Below, piece by piece: positions 32,084 to 43,633 of a stretch of 51,711 bases of DNA. The stretch is taken from assembly GCA_002081555.1 (NCBI GenBank), contig MZNV01000887.1:1-51711 (forward strand), given 5' to 3'. Made by a program: the position numbers and the translations under genes. The DNA is from Protostelium mycophagum. Its lineage: Eukaryota; Evosea; Variosea; Protosteliida; Protosteliaceae. Numbering within the stretch: the stretch's first letter is position 1; every line of letters begins with the position of its first letter. The notes beneath the pieces are model-generated. The model was not told the DNA's origin. It made no database searches and saw only the letters and a program-made list of their open reading frames with translations.

Positions 32084-34990
32084 TTATCTTCCTCTTTTCA
32101 GAGGGTGAGCTTCTGTATTGAACACGTATTCATCCAATGGAATGGTGTTGTCATCTGAAAACAACAAGAAGAGGTACTGAGAAGGATTAGTATTGGATTC
32201 GGATTCGGAATTAGGATTCGGAATTAGGATTCGGAATTCGGAATCGGAATTGGAATTCGGACGGAATAGGATACCTTGAGGGTCTCGGCTAAGAAGAAAG
32301 ATCTCTGTTCATCGTCGTATTCTACGGGTACATTTTCTACGGATCTGATTCCACTGTATCCAGCTCCGACTTTGCAGTGTTTCTCTATCGCCTGGAAATT
32401 ATTAAAAATAAAAGTACAATTTTTTTCAAATCAGCCACAGCGTTTTTTAGGTTAGATTTAATCTCGGCAAAATGATAATTGTCTCATGTATCTACAATTG
32501 TGTTTACAACGCGTACCTGGAAAACCTCCCACCCCTTTTCTCTCCATTTCATGTCGTGAGTCAATCTCCACATGATCAAAAACGATTCGACCGTTTCTAT
32601 GTCGTGTCAATTTTCCCGCCAAAACTGTATTGTATTGTTTTGTATTGTTTTTGAATTTTAAATGTCGAGTCACCTGGTCTGAGTATGTAATGAGCCGCGT
32701 CCATGGGAACGTAGAAATCATGTTCGGAATCGAATTTGGCGATTTCTGGTGCGATTCCGGTCTTTGTGCGGGCATACATCTGGTAACATGTCTCTGTTAT
32801 TCCTGCGATGTCTCAAAATTTTGTCTCAGACCAAGAATTTTTGTGGCAAGCCTTTGTATCCGCAAGTGCGTGGAGCTTCGTATACAACGTCGTTGTAGTG
32901 GTCATGAAATCATTTTTAATTATTAAAAAATAATTAATTATTTTCACTTTTTCGAAATCGCGAAAATGTGAGTGAAAATCCCGCGAAACTTCACCTTCGG
33001 CGACTTTCATATCTTCCTTCTGTCTGTCTCCCTGCGCTCCCAGAGCAAACATCCCCCCGGCGAAACACACCTCCACCCGTGAATTCCCGCGAAATTTCGT
33101 CGAAAACTCACCAGATGGTCCATTTTCTTCACCACTTGACCGTTGATCAACTCCGCGATGTAGGTGAGTTTATTTGGCTCCGATTTCTTCAATAGCTTTT
33201 TGATGATGCCCTCTGCAGACCTGTCATACATCTTCCGCCACTTGTCTTCTCCTGTCATCAGCCAGACTTTGAGCATGTACTCGTAAAAACTATCTCCCAG
33301 GGCTCCCATGGTGATGCGGTCCTGCTCCAGGCGACCAGAATCGATGTTGACAAATACGGAGTAGAGGCCGTCGGAGGGATTTAAATCGTTCAAAATGTCA
33401 AAGACCTTCATGGCCTGTTTTCTTCAGGACGTGAAAAAGGCGGGAAAATAAGGCGTTGTAGATGTGAAATATGTATTTCCCGGAAAAATCACCTTTTGTT
33501 CATAGATCGGATTCTTTGTGTGTTTGGACAAGGCGATGAATTCCAACTGGATTGTTGCGACCTGAAATTTCGTGGATATTTCGCAGAGAAGTACATCTAC
33601 AACGATGTACCTCACTTAGAGGGGATGTCCTCGGTGACCAACTGGGGTTTGTGGCTCTTCTCCTTCACAAAGTCATCCCAGTACAATAATCACCACAAAT
33701 TTCACTGTACACATCGTCGACACATCATCGTCGACAGAAATATAATGTCGACATGTACATCACTCACTCTTTCAGGATCATGGTGGAGTAGGGTATTCCG
33801 GAGCTGGTATCAAAACAAGGTAATAGTATATCGGCGAGCTCCTTGGCTTTCCCGAGAAGCTCCACGTCTTTCTCTCCGGTCAATTCATAAGCGGCGAGAA
33901 ATCCTCCGATGACCCTGATCGTCGATTCGAAGATGGATGTCATGCCCCCACCGTTATAGCTGTGGTATTCAGTATCTACAACTCCTTCTGAGTGTATATG
34001 TCGACATGAAATAGCGTGTCGACATGGTTGTGATTTGTGGTTTTGTTTTTTGAAGCATTTGAATCTAATGTCCTTACTGTAAATTTTTGACGAGCCAATC
34101 TCTGGCCTTTTTGTACTCATTATCCATTCCCATGATGATGAGAGTGTCTAAAGAGTCCACAATTGTAGTGGCCAGACCGTCTTGACCCAACCAATTGAAA
34201 CCGCTCTTCTTGATGGGGTGGAGCTATTTATAATTTATATTTTATTTCGTCTAGACCTATAAAGACAATTCTTCCAATTGTGATTTTGTATGTCTTTATA
34301 AAATATATAATAAATTGATGGCTGACCTCATCATAACCCCAAGCATACTGCTCATAGCCGGTCCAAGCGTGGTGCATGGCCTTTACTTCTTAAATTCAAA
34401 ATGATCATTCACAGACAAACCTTCCTGATTGCCTCTTGTTTGTCTTGATCAGCTCCTACTCCCACATTATGAATCCTATTGTTGTCCAACATTTGAGGTT
34501 CGTCTTTAAAATCATCTTTTTTAGGAGGCTTATGATGTTCTATAGGCTTCTCAGGGATCACAGGTGCAGGTTCTCGTATTTTTATGTCTGGATTATTTCC
34601 ATTTACAGGAACAACATCTCTGAAATCTTCTCCATTGCCTTGATATTTAGGTGGTAGCTCATCCTTCTGAAGAACATAAGAAACGATCATAATGGCATCA
34701 ATAACGTACGTTATTGTTAACAACTTGGATTTGATCGGATGAATGCTTGGCTGTGCAACGTCAGAATCATCGGAACAATATACTCCAACATGCAAGAATC
34801 AGCCAAAAGCAAAACCTTTTGTTCTTCCCAACAAAGGTGTGATAGTTGCCATTGTGAAGAGAAGAGTAAAGAGTCCAAAGATCAGGCATAGACTGAGCAC
34901 ATTCCTCCTATTGGAAAGTAGGATCCTTCTTATATACATGCCGATGCCTCCAGACATGGCGCCTTTGTTCTCCTTGAGTCCAAACTCCAT
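32084..34990 (-). CDS. GH47 mannosyl-oligosaccharide alpha-1,2-mannosidase
   Basis: ER/Golgi class I alpha-mannosidase trimming Man9GlcNAc2 on N-glycans. It is a type II membrane protein: a short cytosolic part from [15 protein letters not shown], one membrane anchor ([19 protein letters not shown]), then a proline/charged stem ([20 protein letters not shown]). The catalytic domain begins [21 protein letters not shown] and continues [20 protein letters not shown] with the family DxLDT motif. Later come [46 protein letters not shown], and the family ending [15 protein letters not shown]-stop, with the Thr-Glu-Ala-His that binds calcium at the active site. About eleven introns; one contains a GGATTC/GGAATT repeat (32194-32260). 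Length is about 570 residues, as usual. Confidence 0.94.
32194..32260 (+). repeat. GGATTCGGAATTA simple repeat in a GH47 intron
   Basis: A run of alternating GGATTC and GGAATT hexamers with small variation lies entirely within an intron close to the 3' end of the GH47 gene. It is slippage-type simple sequence. Confidence 0.9.
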
Positions 34991-35644
34991 TATGAAGCCG
35001 GGTCTGGATGATGAGGAAGACAAAGCTTTGTTTCGGGCGAAATAAGGATGGATCTACAATTCATCTGAGCGCGAGCTGTTGTTAATGTGCATAATAATAG
35101 AAACGAAACTGGAGGTTTATAATCCCATCTGAAGGATAGAGATCAACTCAATGGCCGTTCTCTTGATGCTATACTCTCTACGGGTTGAACCAAGGGAACT
35201 TGGTAGTCCCGAAATTCAAACAATCAGAGGAAAAGGGTTTGAATGCTTTTGTTTTAATTGAATGAATTAATTTACAGCTGTTGGGTGCATAGCATCAGCG
35301 AATCTGTAAAAATATGACAGTTTCTTGATCATCGACACCTTCGAAATCGCTGTGCGAGTGTTCGTTTGAAACGTCTGTGTTTGCCAACTCACATCATTAA
35401 TGGAATCGAGATGGGGACTGATGTTTCGTTTTGATCTCTGAACGGTGACGTCATGGTGGTAGTTTTCGATACCAAACGATCGGAATTTCGCACTCTTCCG
35501 ACCAAGTCTCGATCACAATCTTGCAAGACAACACACGAACACAACAACTCTACAACAGTGAGTAACTTCATGATGATGCTGGAGAAAGATTCATTTTGTC
35601 TTCAGACAAACTGATCCTCTTTAGTGAAGCCAGGATACGAATGG
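34991..35644. promoter_or_regulatory. Divergent intergenic region with probable 5' UTR intron
   Basis: About 650 bp lie between the starts of the GH47 gene (-) and the EF-hand gene (+). Next to the EF-hand gene, ACAACA|GTGAGTAAC (about 35558) and CTTTAG (about 35625) look like a donor and acceptor, suggesting an untranslated first exon for that gene. No other gene is seen. Confidence 0.45.
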
Positions 35645-36297
35645 ATGAACACCGAGCGTGCTCCCGTTAACCCTGAACAAGTCAGAGGTGCTTTTGAGAA
35701 AGTGAGCAGAGATATATCATGTTCTTTTTGACCCAATCAGGTCGACCTCAACAAGTCGGGATCTATCGAATGGAATGAACTGAGACATGCTCTTGGCGCT
35801 ATTGGCTACCCTAACGACGAAGAAACCGTAAAGACTCTTATGTCCATGTTTGACGTGGACAAATCTGGACATCTCAATGTCGAAGGTCAGCAACTGCAAC
35901 AGCTCGTCCTCTAAATCAGAACAGAGTTTGCCCAACTGGTGAGCTACCTCACTCAGACCAGCCAAAACTTCCAGCAGCACCAGCAGGCAGGACAGCCAGG
36001 ACAACTCTCAGAGCAGCAGGTCATTCAAGCTCTTGAGGCCCAACACGGAGGATTCCTCCAGCGTATTGGAGGTTCCAAATTTATCCAGTCTCTGATCATC
36101 TATTTCGATCGTCATAGAACTGGATACATCGTCCTTGGTGCCTTCGTGACCATCGTCGCCGTCATTGGTATCTTGAGAGTGCTGCACAGCAGGAACCAAC
36201 TGCCTCAAGAGAACTATGAAGATCCCAGCCAACACCAGACTATCATCCAGAAGATCATGGCATGGGTGAACGGACTCAGAGCCAGAATCGAAGGATA
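35645..36297 (+). CDS. EF-hand calcium-binding protein with C-terminal membrane anchor
   Basis: The start MNTERAPVNPEQVRGAFEK is in frame with two canonical EF-hands: loop one DLNKSGSIEWNE (D-x-N-x-S-G-x-I-x-x-x-E) and loop two DVDKSGHLNVEE, completed across the intron whose acceptor is AACAG|AG. A Gln-rich helix follows (TSQNFQQHQQAGQPGQLSEQ), then GGFLQRIGGSKFIQSL and one strong membrane segment YIVLGAFVTIVAVIGILRVL near the C-terminus, with a short polar tail ending RARIEG-stop. This suggests a calcium sensor held to a membrane by a tail anchor. Family beyond EF-hand is not assignable. Three coding exons, about 185 residues. Confidence 0.82.
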
Positions 36298-36422
36298 AAG
36301 AAGACGTGAATAATGTCAACACCGAAGTTTTGTCATGTTTGACACATTGATTCTTTATCATCCCAAAAATAATAGATGAAAGAGGATATCGAACGAGAAG
36401 GCATCTGTTATAGGAGGCTGGA

Positions 36423-39400
36423 ATGTGTGCTGTCTTGAATTACTCTGCTTCTGTGTGTCCGTCAGAGCCGAAAGGTGCTTTGGACCGATTCTAAAAAAAG
36501 CGTTTTTTGCCTTGTTTGACATTTTGTTGGAGTCCGCACTTCACAAAGAGAAGACACGAGGACTTCGCCGTCTGACGACCAAGATAGTGCGACAGGCTGG
36601 CGTTCCTGCACATGCCATGAGCTCACTCGACGAGGTGCCTTTGGGGCTGATCATTGAGAAGCACAGAGGCGAAGCTTTAGATAATACGTGGGTCCTGGAT
36701 GGAGACAATAATCTGAGGCATAAAGCTGGAGTGACCGATGGTCACGATGTTGGCTTCCCTGTAAGTTGCATTTTGAAGATTGGGAAAACATCGATCTTAA
36801 CCAAAGTTAGATAATAGAAACCAAGCCGAAACAGATCATCAAAGACAAAAATGTCCAGTGTTGCCTGGCTTTAGGATCTCACATCTACATCACAAAATGT
36901 AATTCATCAACAATCGAAGTTCATCAAGTCACAGAAGTTGGAATGGGAAGTACAATTCAATACCTGCGTGGACATCGTCAACAAATCAGTGTTCTTCACT
37001 CCATTTCTTCCACTTCATTTTGGAGTGGTGGAGGTGATGACTGGATCTCTCACTGGGCAGCTGTGAGTCCTCTCTTTGTCACATCATTCCTGAAAGCAAG
37101 TGCAGGCGTATCGAGACCAACCACCACAACTTATGAAGAGGTTCAAGATCGGAGGCTCACCAGTCCATCAAATTCAAGCTACAGCCACCAGATTATTTGT
37201 GGTCATGAATCAGTACACGGACATTAGTGTTTTCGATTTAGAAACAGGAGAGATGGTTGGACGGATCAGTGATCCTCAGCAGAGAAGACCTCACCTGGCC
37301 ATCACCGACAATCACTTAGTTTGTGTTTGGGCTAGAATTCTTCAACAAACCGACAGTGAAAAGGAGCCAAATCTGCACGTTTGGGACGTAAGAGATGAGA
37401 CGATTGGAACGGAGAACACTTCAATATCTAAATACACCGTGGAAGGTGAACCACAGGTATGCTTTTTTGTCAGAAAATTGGAAATGATGGGTCTAGATGA
37501 TTGTGGCGGATGATCGTCATCTGTTTTATTTAGATGAAGACGGAACATTAAGAGGCGTGTATAACAAAAACACTTTTGCAGACATCGAATGGAGCAACTA
37601 TAACAGAGCGAATGTGAAATACAGCAGTCTCCATACCTATGACGGCCATCTCTTTCTCAGTCACAAACACGGTAACGCTTGTGTTGGAGATTTGGAGGCT
37701 GATTATGTACAGGGATTGACGTCGTGAAATTTGAGACGATGTCATACCTTCAAACCCTAGAGATGACATCAACATGTCGCACCATTTGGGCGTACATCGC
37801 ACCGAATGAAGGCCCACGTTTGGTCACGACGTCTCAATACGACATCTCTTTCTGGTCTCTAAAACCCGTCCGTACAACACGTAAAATGAAATCTCCCGGA
37901 AACTTGGGATGTTGGGTAAGCCATTCAGACGATATTGCGCTCGTCCCAACGAAGAGAGAAAGTTTCATCGTGCAAATCAAGGTAAATTTTATTTAAATAT
38001 GCCACATTGAAAAAAGCAGGAGAGCGGGATTCGTACTCGGGGAATCTTGCAGGGACACACAGGCGCAGTCCATCAAGTTTTATTTGTGGCCGACAAAATT
38101 CTCGTCTGTACATCAGGAAGCAGCATCACTGTCTATGATTCTTTAGACGGTTCAATGATTAAGTCGTTGAATCATCACGCCGATGTCTCATGCATGGCCG
38201 TGTCGAATGTAGAGGACGAAGCTAGTTTATTGCTGGCAAGCACCAGCAAAGGATCCTTATATGCCTGGCGAGTTCACGTGAGTCAATCCCGAAATTCCAC
38301 GAAATTTACTTGAAAAGGACTGGGAGAATTTATGGTGCGACGAGCAAGCAGGTCTTGCTGAACACATTGTTTGCGCGGGAAAATTCTATTACACTGCAAG
38401 CCTTCAGACTATGAAAAGGTCTGAGGTCAGAGAGGGCGGAGACTCTGTATACGCCACCATGAACAACGAAACACATGTCAATCACTTTCTGGTTGTTGGT
38501 GAAAGAATTGTCGTCGTACAACACAGGACAGCCTCAGTCTACAACATCAAAGTGAGAGATTTTCTCGATTCGGTTTTGACTCGTTGTAGACGCTCGTTTT
38601 TCAGTACATCCTGAACACCACCCCCGGGTCGGCCCGCCCATCCTGTGTGGACGACACATTATTTTTACCAGGGGAGGGAAATAATTCGGTTGAAGTATGG
38701 GATGTACAAGGACACACCCCGAGACTGTTGAGGATTTGGGAAGTCAATAAGCCCTTCACACACGTCGGAATGACTTTTGATCACAACTTGGTGGCGTGTT
38801 CGGAGAAAGTGTTGAGGAATTATCCGCTGAGATTTAGAGCGCTTCCAAGCTGGGCTTTTGCATGCTACACTACCAAATGGATGGCAGACAATGCACCCAT
38901 AATTAACAGGTAGATTTTGTTGTAGTACTGAATTTCCGAAATTTATAGTTCTCACGAATTGCAGATCCGCCCCTACAATACTGCAGTTTCTAGCTATGAA
39001 TGGGTTGTATTGGCCCGCAGATTTCATCATGGACCAACTGAGCGTAAGAGCAGACGGTTTACATCAAGGCAGGACCGCCCTCAGCTGTGCGGTTACAAAC
39101 GAACAATGGTCCTTTTTGCGTCTGTTGTCTCAACATTTTCCTGAACACAACGAGGTCAGCTTCAAAGAATATTTCTCTCTACATTTCTTTACCAAAACAG
39201 ATAAGAGACAAAAGAACGCTCACTTTTCTGAAGAGGAAGGCGTTCCTCGATGACGTTGATTTCTTCAAGAACTTATTGGACTCCGGTGTGCGATTCCCAC
39301 AGGTCTACAACGATTCATCACCCACTACCTGACACGTGTCAGGTGTCGGTGGTGTCCCTTGCGATGGAGAATCCGTCAAGTTCATTGCGAATACTGTCAA

Positions 39401-42372
39401 TGTATCTGGGCAAGAGACACAACGTTGTGGCAGAGGTAGACGCCAACGGCATGACCATCACGCACAGAGCAGTGCTGTGCTCCAACGTCAAAGCACTCAA
39501 GCTGATCCTTCAATCGGGCATCTCAAAGGTAGACGAGACCCGATTTGGATTTACTCTGAAACCAACAGGACGCACAAGATTACTTCGGGGCCACGCCCCT
39601 ACACTACGCCTTAAGACGATACGGTGGGAGTTTTTCAGGAAAGATTTTCACTGAATTTCTTAGAAACGCTAGTAAATGAGAGATATGAAGAGGAGGCAGC
39701 GTCAGATTACGTGTGTACAGATTGGATGAGGGACACGAGAAGTACCGCACAGCAGTGGACCGAGCGTCTACAATGCGCCAAAATCTTGCTTGAAAAGGTC
39801 TCGGTAGGGTCGGAGTTGCTCCTGGTGGACATGAGAGGTCAGTACTTACTGAAAAATGAAATATTCTCTTTTTCCAATTGCTGCTCAAAAATAATCTTGA
39901 TGGAAAGGTTTGTGACCAAGTTGCAGGACAGAGCACCTATGATGCATTATTACTTCAACATCACACACACTCGAAATCAATACAAACTCCATCCAAAGAC
40001 TCCGAAGAAGACCACACCAAAATGTCACACTTTGGAGCGACGGCAGAACTCACCAGCATCGCACAAGAAAAACTATCAACACATCGATTCAATTTTGCAG
40101 TAAAATATTTTTTGAGAAATAGTTTCCCGTATATCATTTGGGTGGCTTGCATCGTCATAGGTCTGTATGATTTTACAAGAATTAATTTCTCACTCTTTGC
40201 AGCGGCGTTTGGCACTACAACGCGGAATGATCCACAAAATTACTATTTATTCCAACAGATCTCGACCGGACTACAACTCGACCGACCAGTCTGGGGCGAA
40301 ATTTCAACACCGAGCGATACGATATCGTGGATGACGTCATCACTCTTACCCTATGTGAACAACACCCAGTACAACTCGAGTATCTCCGCTAATTCTCCGG
40401 GCCCACCGGGTCTGGGCGTGAGGGTATTGGGTTCCATTCTTTTGCGGCAGGTGATGAGTCTATTTTAAGATTCTTCTGATCTAATTTTGGCAGTCACGTG
40501 GGATAAACGATTGCGATATTCCGACACAATTGAGCCAAACTGTGACGGGCTGTATGTCACACAATTACATTGAGAGCCGGTCTTCGTATGGCATCAACGG
40601 TTCATTCACTTGGAGCGATGTGGGAAGCTCTTATCAGGCTCCATCAGGGAGAGATATGCCTCAGGGAGGATTTAGTCTCCAACTGTCCACAGACATCTCG
40701 ACAAGTCTTCCCATTGTACAGAAGCTACTGAGCTTAGGTTGGGCCGACGGGATGACACGTGTCATTTTGATTACAATGACACTTTGGGATGTCAATATCA
40801 ATTCCATGGCAACAGTAAATCTGGGTGTGGAGTTCACAGCATCAGGAATGGTGAGCTCATCTTTGCGTTGTAGAACAGTAAACTCAACCTTGTAGACATT
40901 GACGGGGGTCAATATTAATGTACAGAAGGGCATAATGTACAGTCGTAGTGCTGGAGATAACTTTGTCGCTTTCTTGCAAGTTTTTGTCATCGTATATTTC
41001 GTAATTCTTTTCATCCCACCGCAAGCACTGAAGGTGAGGTCCTCAGCAAACTTTCTCTGAGATCGTTGACGTGTTCCAGATTTGGAAATATCGATTGGAG
41101 TACTTCAGCATGGCCTTAAGCTATGTAGATCTGTTCTTAAGCGGTCTATTTTTAGCAGCAGTCATCGTACAATTGTCAGCAAATTACCAGTTTTCTGGGA
41201 TCAATCTGCAACCAACCCCCAAGCAGTATGTAGAATTTTCCGCCCAAAGCACTCAACAGCATTTGGCCGCAGAGCTAACTGCTCTCTTTGTTCTGTTTGC
41301 CACTTTTCGATCTCTTCATATGTTCAGAGTATTGCCTTACACTGGGGCTGTAGTACATTCCATCATCCATGTAAGTGACAATCCTTTACATCAAAATCAC
41401 GACTTCGACACAAACCCACATACATACCTGACATCTGTCCAAGCTGATACATTTAGACACTCAGCAGCCGGGCTTTTATGATCTTCGTGGTGTTCTTTAT
41501 CTACGTCCTCATAGCTTTTTCAGTGGTTTACCATTTGGCCTTTGGCACGGCCGTCTTCACGCTCAGGACATTAGGACAATCCATCCTCACATCTCTCAGA
41601 ATCGTACTTGGCGAAAGTCAATTCGATGCGACGTATTTCAGCGACAGAATCTTTGGCCCTCTTCTCTTTCTATTCTTTGCAGCTTTTCAGTGTATTGTTC
41701 TATTCAATATGGTGAGTTATCAAATCAAAGCCCTTTTAAACTGATGCAAGATAGTGCGCTGCGGTGTTGACGGCCTTGTACATAGAGTATTCTTCCCACG
41801 AGACAGAGATGTGGGAACTGTACATCACAAGGTTGTACACCGACTCATTGCTTTGCCCCCGCTGGGAGGATCTACTCTTCCGAATGATATACAGAGGGTG
41901 TTCCGCTCTACACCGAAAGAGCTGGCAGAGACTGACCGAGGCCAAACCTTTCCCTGAAAAATCATGCGAAATCCTCAAGTCACAGAATACTCGGCCAGAC
42001 AGAAAAGTCCCCCTGACCCAAGACGAAGTCGACAGACTGAGCCTGAGAGAATCATCAATAAGACAGAAGAAGACAAACAACCAACTGTTTGATATGGCCA
42101 TCGTGACCAGAGATTCGCAGACGGAAACTCTGAAGGAGATGACCAAGATCAGAAGTTTGATGCAGAAGCAACTAGAAGAGACACTGAAAGCCATACAAAG
42201 AGAGACGGACGACAGGATCAATTTTGTTCAGAGAGAGTTTACAGAAAAGATGGGGCACATACATCAGCAGACAAAAGAGATGCGGCTGGAACAACAGAAG
42301 AACGGAATCCTTTTAGAACGTCTTTATGCCACATTCATGGGAGAAGATTCCAGTCCAGTGCCACCAACATGA
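36423..42372 (+). CDS. Polycystin-type (TRPP) cation channel fused to beta-propeller and ankyrin repeats
   Basis: One continuous gene of more than 20 exons, about 1650 residues. N-terminal 700 or so residues: WD40-like repeats (IYITKCNSSTIEVHQV; ISVLHSISSTSFWSGGGDDW; DISVFDLETGEMVGRI; GHTGAVHQVLFVADKILVCT; EVWDVQGHTPRLL). Without a stop, and across a well-phased intron (INR|SAPTILQFLAMNGL, 38911-38964), come ankyrin units (LHQGRTALSCAVTNEQWSFL; GMTITHRAVLCSNVKALKLI; DYFGATPLHYALRRY). Then the channel: S1 FPYIIWVACIVIGLYDF, the polycystin extracellular domain with VRVLGSILLRQSRGINDCDI and the second Cys in TVTGCMSHNY, S2-S5 segments (FVAFLQVFVIVYFVILFIPP; YVDLFLSGLFLAAVIVQL), the PKD2-like pore LGESQFD, S6 GPLLFLFFAAFQCIVLFNM, and a C-terminal coiled coil (EEDSSPVPPT end region). 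The 36423 start relies on an intron joining MCAVLNYSASVCPSEPK to EKTRGLRR; an in-frame ATG at 36617 is an alternative. Confidence 0.85.
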
Positions 42373-42476
42373 AAGAAGACCGGAAAAATAATCGGAAAAA
42401 TGACCGTTTACAACGGTGTAAATAAAATGGCTCGAGTTTTAGAAAATCGATTTATACAGTTCTTTTGTAGAATAAT

Positions 42477-43346
42477 TTACAATTGGTTGTTGAGAATGTA
42501 CAACCAGACGGGAATGATAAAGAGGGTGTCGAGGTAGCTGATGGCGAAGAGTCTCTTGAGCATCTTGCTGCTGTTCTTAAAGACGACCCAGTTGATGGCT
42601 GCGCCGATCCACATGATCCACAGGTGTGTCTCGAACACGACTCCTCCCTTGAGCTCGGTGCTTACAGAAAGGAGAAAACCGACCCAGCTGCCGGTCGAGA
42701 AAGCTTGGAATAAGGAGGTGGCGACGAACCATTTGGCGTCCACTCTTGAGTATGAAGCTAGATAGCAGTTCCAGCAGCACCCGGCGAGAATGGTGAGAGA
42801 GGCCCATCTTGTGATCTCAGAAACCCCAAATTCGATGAGAGCGGCGTGGACGACGGCGTGCATGGCTAAATGGACGAAAACGTCTGGGAAAGCAGAAGCC
42901 TTTACATTGAGACCAGCGACAGTGATGAAGGGCCAGAGGTGGTGGGCGACAGAGTGGAAAATCCCCCACAAAGCCAGCCAGGCAAAGTAGTAGTGTCCGA
43001 CTGACATCAAAGCGGCAATTGAAGCGGCACCAATGTAGTAGAGGGCGTTTCTTCTCGACCTGAGGGTTCCAATGTGTGCAGATATGACGATGCCTGTCAG
43101 CAGGAAGAGGGCATTTGAAATGATCAAGTGCATTTGGTCCTTGTCTGACTCAGAAAGGTTGGTGAGGCTGTGGTATATGGCTTTTGGAGCGTCCCCCACG
43201 GCTGTTCCATTATACATCTTGATGAGTGTGCTTGATAACACAGAGACGTAACCGTACTCGCTCTTTGTCGGTGTGAGAATAGCGTCTAGAGGCATGATCA
43301 TGCTGGCCAAAATGACAGCCAAAAGAATGTAACTGTAATTGGGCAT
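42477..43346 (-). CDS. Polytopic membrane protein, family not recognised
   Basis: A single exon encodes 289 residues from MPNYSYILLAVILASMIMPL, a signal-like or first membrane segment. Further hydrophobic segments include IISNALFLLTGIVISAHIGT, YYIGAASIAALMSVGHYYFA, LWGIFHSVAHHLWPFITVAG, ASLTILAGCCWNCYLASY, FQAFSTGSWVGFLLSVST, LWIMWIGAAINWVVF and LDTLFIIPVWLYIL, so about seven or eight spans. Histidines lie in the membrane (GHYYFAW, SVAHHLW, LAMHAVVHAA), a feature of some membrane oxidoreductases and hydrolases, but no known motif is met. An upstream in-frame ATG at 43457 exists, and another minus-strand frame (43210-43515) overlaps the 5' end and may be an exon. No introns are seen in the chosen frame, unusual here. 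Confidence 0.72.
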   Translation of the reverse strand: MPNYSYILLAVILASMIMPLDAILTPTKSEYGYVSVLSSTLIKMYNGTAVGDAPKAIYHSLTNLSESDKDQMHLIISNALFLLTGIVISAHIGTLRSRRNALYYIGAASIAALMSVGHYYFAWLALWGIFHSVAHHLWPFITVAGLNVKASAFPDVFVHLAMHAVVHAALIEFGVSEITRWASLTILAGCCWNCYLASYSRVDAKWFVATSLFQAFSTGSWVGFLLSVSTELKGGVVFETHLWIMWIGAAINWVVFKNSSKMLKRLFAISYLDTLFIIPVWLYILNNQL

Positions 43347-43633
43347 TGTGTGCTCTTGGTGTGTCGAGGTGTGAAAATGAATAGTGCGGCAAGGCTCTCC
43401 AAATTTCCTTGTTCTGAATTTCTGCAACGGCCTGTCGCACCTTTGTAAAACTGACATCTACAAAGGTCTCAAAGTATCCAATTTTTCCGCCAGTTCTCTC
43501 TTCCAACTCCACCATTTTGATGGAAATATGACACCATGTGAGTGCCTATAAGGACTTTGGTTGTCAAATTGACACTTGTAATTCTCCATGTTTTAGAAGG
43601 TAATGTGTTTATTTACGCTCCAAGCAACAAAAT

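Noticed and set aside
41736-42221. 161-codon minus-strand frame, serine-rich
   Set aside because: It is antisense to the S6/coiled-coil exon of the polycystin-type channel, which has strong family evidence.
42483-42765. Plus-strand open frames opposite the polytopic membrane protein
   Set aside because: They are antisense to a 289-codon frame with clear membrane segments and have no features of their own.
43210-43515. Minus-strand frame MVELEERTGGKIGYFETFVD upstream of and overlapping the membrane protein
   Set aside because: Its first part looks protein-like, but it is out of frame with the membrane protein and no donor/acceptor pair joins them convincingly. Kept as a possible exon only in that gene's note.
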